Source of the DNA: an uncultured Sphingomonadales bacterium
Lineage (GTDB): Bacteria > Pseudomonadota > Alphaproteobacteria > Sphingomonadales > Sphingomonadaceae
Direction: 5' to 3'
Length of the DNA: 10,462 bases
NCBI GenBank assembly: GCA_903958285.1
Contig: CAJBSR010000046.1
Location: 1 to 10,462 of the forward strand
Shown here: positions 7,536-10,462 of the stretch, one piece after another
Layout of the letters: each line of letters starts with the position of its first letter
How positions within the stretch are numbered: the first letter of the stretch is position 1
Notes under the pieces: model-generated
What the model saw: only the letters and a program-made list of their open reading frames with translations
The model's database searches: none
What the model was told of the DNA's origin: nothing
Made by a program: the position numbers and the translations under genes

Positions 7536-10349
7536 ATGCGCCTTTTCGCTCTTGCCCTGATGGCCTCCACCATTCTCGCGCCGCCCGTGCTGGCCCAGAA
7601 GGTGCAAGCCCCGGTGCCGGTCGCCAAGCTGATCAAACAAGTGAACATCCCGCATGAGAAGTTCACTTTGCCAAATGGCCTGCGCGTCATCGTGCATACT
7701 GACCGCAAGGCGCCCGTTGTCGCGGTCTCCATGTGGTATGATGTGGGCTCCAAACATGAGCCCAAGGGTAAGACTGGCTTTGCCCATTTGTTTGAGCATC
7801 TGATGTTCAACGGGTCAGAAAATGCGCCGGGGGATTACTTCGCGCCGATGCAGGCTTTGGGCGCGACCGACCTGAACGGCACGACATGGTTTGACCGGAC
7901 CAATTATTTCCAGACAGTGCCGACCGGCGCTCTGGAACGGGCATTGTTCCTCGAAAGCGACCGGATGGGGCATCTGCTCGGCGCAGTGACGCAGGAAAAG
8001 CTGACCAACCAGATCGGCGTCGTCCAGAATGAAAAGCGCCAGCGCGACAACCAGCCTTATGGCCTTGTCCAATATGCGCAGTTGAAGGGCACGCTGCCGG
8101 AAGGTCATCCCTATGGCCATTCTGTCATCGGATCGATGGCGGACCTTGATGCGGCCAGTCTTCAAGATGTGAAGGGTTGGTTCCGTCAGCATTATGGGCC
8201 GAACAATGCGGTGCTCGTGCTGGCCGGGGACATTGACGCAAAGACTGCTCGCCCGCTTGTTGAGAAGTGGTTTGGCGGCATCGCCGCGGGGCCGAAGCAG
8301 CCTAAAATTGCGGTGCCGATCCCAACGCTCGATGCCCCAAAGTTTGAAGTGATGAAGGACCGTGTCGCGACGACGCGGCTCTATCGCTATTGGGCCGTCC
8401 CCGGCATCGACAATCCGGATGCGGTTGGCCTGCGCGTCGGCGCGCATGTGCTGGGGGGGCTTTCCAGCTCCCGCCTCGACAATGCGCTTGTGCGGGATGA
8501 AAAGCTCGCGGTCGGCGTGTCGGCTTATTATTCGGAAGGCGCACAACTGGGCTGGGTCACGGTGTCGGCTGATGTTCGCCCGGGCGTGGATCCAGCGGTG
8601 CTCGCCAAGCGTCTCGATCAACTGGTTGGCGACTATATCAAGACCGGACCGACCGAAGATGAAGTGCGCCGTGTGGCAACGCAGGCTGTCTCTTCGACCA
8701 TCGCGGGGCTGGAACAGGTTGGTGATTTCAGCGGCAAAGCCGTGAAGTTGGCTGAAGGCGAACTCTATCTGGGGGACAGCAACGCCTATAAGAAGGAATT
8801 GAATGCGCTTGCCACCATCAAGCCTGCCGAAGTCACCCGCGCGATGCAGACCTGGCTGACCCGGCCTGTTTATGCGCTGACGGTCGAACCCGGTGAGCGG
8901 GACGCTTATGCCGAAGCGCGCCCAAAATCAGCACCTCTGGTGGAGGGTGAAACGCCTGCGGCAGCAGAAACGCTGCCTGCGCCGACCATCGCTCCGCCGC
9001 CTGTTGGCGCGATTGCCGATCTGAACTTCCCCGATATCGAACGGTCCAAACTCTCCAACGGCATTCCCATCGTCTATGTCCGCCGCACGGCTGTTCCGAT
9101 GACGCAGATCGCGATGAGCTTTGATGTGGGCAATGTCGCAGACCCGCGCGACAAGCAGGGCACGCAGGCGCTGATGCTCTCGCTGCTAGATGAAGGGGCG
9201 GCAGGCCGGACGTCGGTTCAGATCGCGGAAGAGCAGGAGCGGCTTGGCGCGGACATCGGCATCGGCGCGTCGCTCGATCGAACGTCGATCAGCCTCACGG
9301 CGCTGTCGGCCAATCTTGCGCCGTCGCTCGCCTTATTTGGGGATGTGGTGCTGAAGCCTGATTTCGTGCCTGCGGAAGTGGCACGTCTGCGGGACCAGCA
9401 ACTGGCGCGCATCCAGTCTGAATTGAAGAACCCGCAAAGCATTGCGCTGCGCACATTGCCGCCGCTCCTCTATGGGCCGGGGCATCCTTATGGCGTGTCC
9501 TTCACCGGTTCTGGAAATTCTGACACGGTGCAGAAGCTGACGCGCGAGGATCTGGTGGCCTTCCATCGCGCCTGGATCCGCCCGGAAAAGGCAACGCTGT
9601 TTGTCGTGAGTGATCAACCGCTCGGCAAAATCACAAAGGCGTTGGATGTGCAGTTTGGCCATTGGACGTCGCAAGGCGAGGCTGGGGTTAAGCCATTGGG
9701 CGGGACCATTGCGCCTGCCACGCCGCGTATCGTCCTCATTGATCGGCCAGGATCGCCGCAGTCATATATTTTGGGCGGTCAGATCTTGCCCAAGAAAGGC
9801 ACGGATGATCTGGAAACCCTCATCACGGCCAATCAGGCGCTGGGCACCGATTTCCTGTCGCGGATCAATACCAATTTGCGGGAAACCAAAGGCTGGTCTT
9901 ACGGCGTGCGCGCCTCCATCAATCGCGTGGCAGGCGATGTGCCTTATATCGTTCTGGCGCCGGTGCAGGCGGACCGGACGGGCGAATCAATTGCCGCGAT
10001 CCAGTCTGACATGACTGATTTTCTCTCAACCAAGGGGATCACCGAGGAAGAACGCGCGCGGATCATCAATGGCAACATCCTTGAACTGCCCGGCAGCTAC
10101 GAAACGTCCGGCGCCGTGCTCAGCGCGCTGCAACGCAATGCGCTCTACGGTCGGGCCGATGATTTCTACGATTCCCTAGCGTCACAGTATCGCGGCATGA
10201 CGCGCGCGCAGCTGGATGCGTCCATTCGGGCGGTTTTGAAACCGGACCAGATGTTGTGGGTCGTGGTGGGCGATGCGAAAATTGTTCGTCCACAGCTTGA
10301 AAAACTTGGTCTTCCAGTCGAACTAATGTCTCAGGCGGGCGGAAACTGA
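7536..10349 (+). CDS. Secreted M16-family (insulinase/PqqL-like) zinc metallopeptidase, two-domain
   Basis: This 937-residue preprotein starts with a clear signal peptide (MRLFALALMASTILAPPVLA, cleaved before Gln21). The N-terminal M16 half (about 50-440) carries the inverted zinc motif HLFEH (His84, Glu87, His88), with the third ligand Glu166 in VVQNEKRQ. A Pro/Ala-rich linker (about 465-495) leads to a second M16 half (about 500-930). The second half lacks HxxEH (the matching region reads LMLSLLDEG, about 546-554) but keeps the substrate-binding Arg782-x6-Tyr789 pair in LRETKGWSYG. One active and one inactive half forming a clam-shell chamber is the normal plan of long M16 enzymes. It probably degrades peptides in the periplasm. 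The ATG at 7536 was chosen over an upstream in-frame TTG (7479) because AAGGAA (7525-7530) lies five bases before it and the signal peptide starts there. Confidence 0.94.
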   Translation: MRLFALALMASTILAPPVLAQKVQAPVPVAKLIKQVNIPHEKFTLPNGLRVIVHTDRKAPVVAVSMWYDVGSKHEPKGKTGFAHLFEHLMFNGSENAPGDYFAPMQALGATDLNGTTWFDRTNYFQTVPTGALERALFLESDRMGHLLGAVTQEKLTNQIGVVQNEKRQRDNQPYGLVQYAQLKGTLPEGHPYGHSVIGSMADLDAASLQDVKGWFRQHYGPNNAVLVLAGDIDAKTARPLVEKWFGGIAAGPKQPKIAVPIPTLDAPKFEVMKDRVATTRLYRYWAVPGIDNPDAVGLRVGAHVLGGLSSSRLDNALVRDEKLAVGVSAYYSEGAQLGWVTVSADVRPGVDPAVLAKRLDQLVGDYIKTGPTEDEVRRVATQAVSSTIAGLEQVGDFSGKAVKLAEGELYLGDSNAYKKELNALATIKPAEVTRAMQTWLTRPVYALTVEPGERDAYAEARPKSAPLVEGETPAAAETLPAPTIAPPPVGAIADLNFPDIERSKLSNGIPIVYVRRTAVPMTQIAMSFDVGNVADPRDKQGTQALMLSLLDEGAAGRTSVQIAEEQERLGADIGIGASLDRTSISLTALSANLAPSLALFGDVVLKPDFVPAEVARLRDQQLARIQSELKNPQSIALRTLPPLLYGPGHPYGVSFTGSGNSDTVQKLTREDLVAFHRAWIRPEKATLFVVSDQPLGKITKALDVQFGHWTSQGEAGVKPLGGTIAPATPRIVLIDRPGSPQSYILGGQILPKKGTDDLETLITANQALGTDFLSRINTNLRETKGWSYGVRASINRVAGDVPYIVLAPVQADRTGESIAAIQSDMTDFLSTKGITEEERARIINGNILELPGSYETSGAVLSALQRNALYGRADDFYDSLASQYRGMTRAQLDASIRAVLKPDQMLWVVVGDAKIVRPQLEKLGLPVELMSQAGGN

Positions 10350-10375
10350 CCTCCCGTGGCATGAAGGAGAGTATA

Positions 10376-10462
10376 ATGAGCGTTGCAGGCACCTATGAAT
10401 GCATTGTGAAATCACCCCTCGGCGACCAGAAGTCGACGATCGTCGTGAACCCCGGTGCAGAT
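10376..10462 (+). CDS. Small conserved-looking protein, N-terminal fragment (runs off the window)
   Basis: An ATG at 10376 follows a very good Shine-Dalgarno sequence (AAGGAG, 10364-10369, six bases spacing) and is open for 29 codons to the window edge, starting MSVAGTYECIVKSPLGDQ. No signal peptide is present. The 'GTYxCxVKSPLGDQ' opening followed by a beta-strand with alternating hydrophobics (TIVV) recalls small all-beta proteins of unknown function that I remember from sphingomonads, but I cannot name a family with certainty. It begins 26 bases after the M16 peptidase stop with no terminator between, so it is probably co-transcribed with that gene. Confidence 0.75.
   Translation, partial: MSVAGTYECIVKSPLGDQKSTIVVNPGAD

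Noticed and set aside
9028..10349. Second half of the M16 protein as a degenerate or broken gene because HxxEH is missing
   Set aside because: Loss of the zinc motif in the second half is normal for two-domain M16 enzymes. The reading frame is intact and the Arg-x6-Tyr substrate-binding pair is present.

Overview
The window is high-GC, gene-dense DNA that looks like the chromosome of an alphaproteobacterium, most likely in the Sphingomonadales (Sphingopyxis, Sphingomonas or a relative). The evidence is a TonB-dependent-receptor-like C-terminus followed by TPR/dioxygenase genes, secreted M28 and M16 peptidases, and short intergenic palindromes of the 'cctgaacttgtttcagg' kind that I associate with sphingomonad genomes. 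The genus cannot be fixed by eye. I see no phage, transposon, CRISPR, rRNA or tRNA signals. This is ordinary core and outer-membrane-associated chromosome, not a mobile island.

Layout. Positions 1-33 hold the last ten codons of a + strand gene whose product ends in Phe, as outer-membrane beta-barrels do; it is probably a TonB-dependent receptor. A strong rho-independent hairpin (64-98) separates it from two + strand genes joined by an ATGA overlap (125-1261 and 1258-2808). Each encodes an N-terminal TPR-like helical region and a C-terminal 2-oxoglutarate/iron oxygenase domain. The two catalytic domains come from different families: aspartyl/asparaginyl beta-hydroxylase, and the HxH / WHGT type resembling Pfam 2OG-FeII_Oxy_5. 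This pair is the most interesting content of the window because its substrate is unknown. Only 17 bases separate it from the convergent clpB gene on the - strand (2826-5399), an intact 857-residue disaggregase with a plausible heat-shock (RpoH-type) promoter.

Upstream of clpB is a 377-base gap (5400-5776). It holds the promoter, an inverted pair of REP-like palindromes and a third, different palindromic repeat. Next is a - strand gene for a secreted M28-family metallopeptidase (5777-7393), divergent from a + strand gene for a secreted tandem-domain M16 metallopeptidase (7536-10349). Twenty-six bases after the M16 gene a short gene begins with an excellent Shine-Dalgarno sequence and runs off the window.

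Functional reading. The left third is probably a TonB-receptor-linked module with two putative protein-modifying (or metabolite-modifying) dioxygenases. The middle is general proteostasis (ClpB). The right third is extracytoplasmic proteolysis, with two zinc peptidases sharing one divergent control region. Nothing in the sequence shows that these blocks act together.
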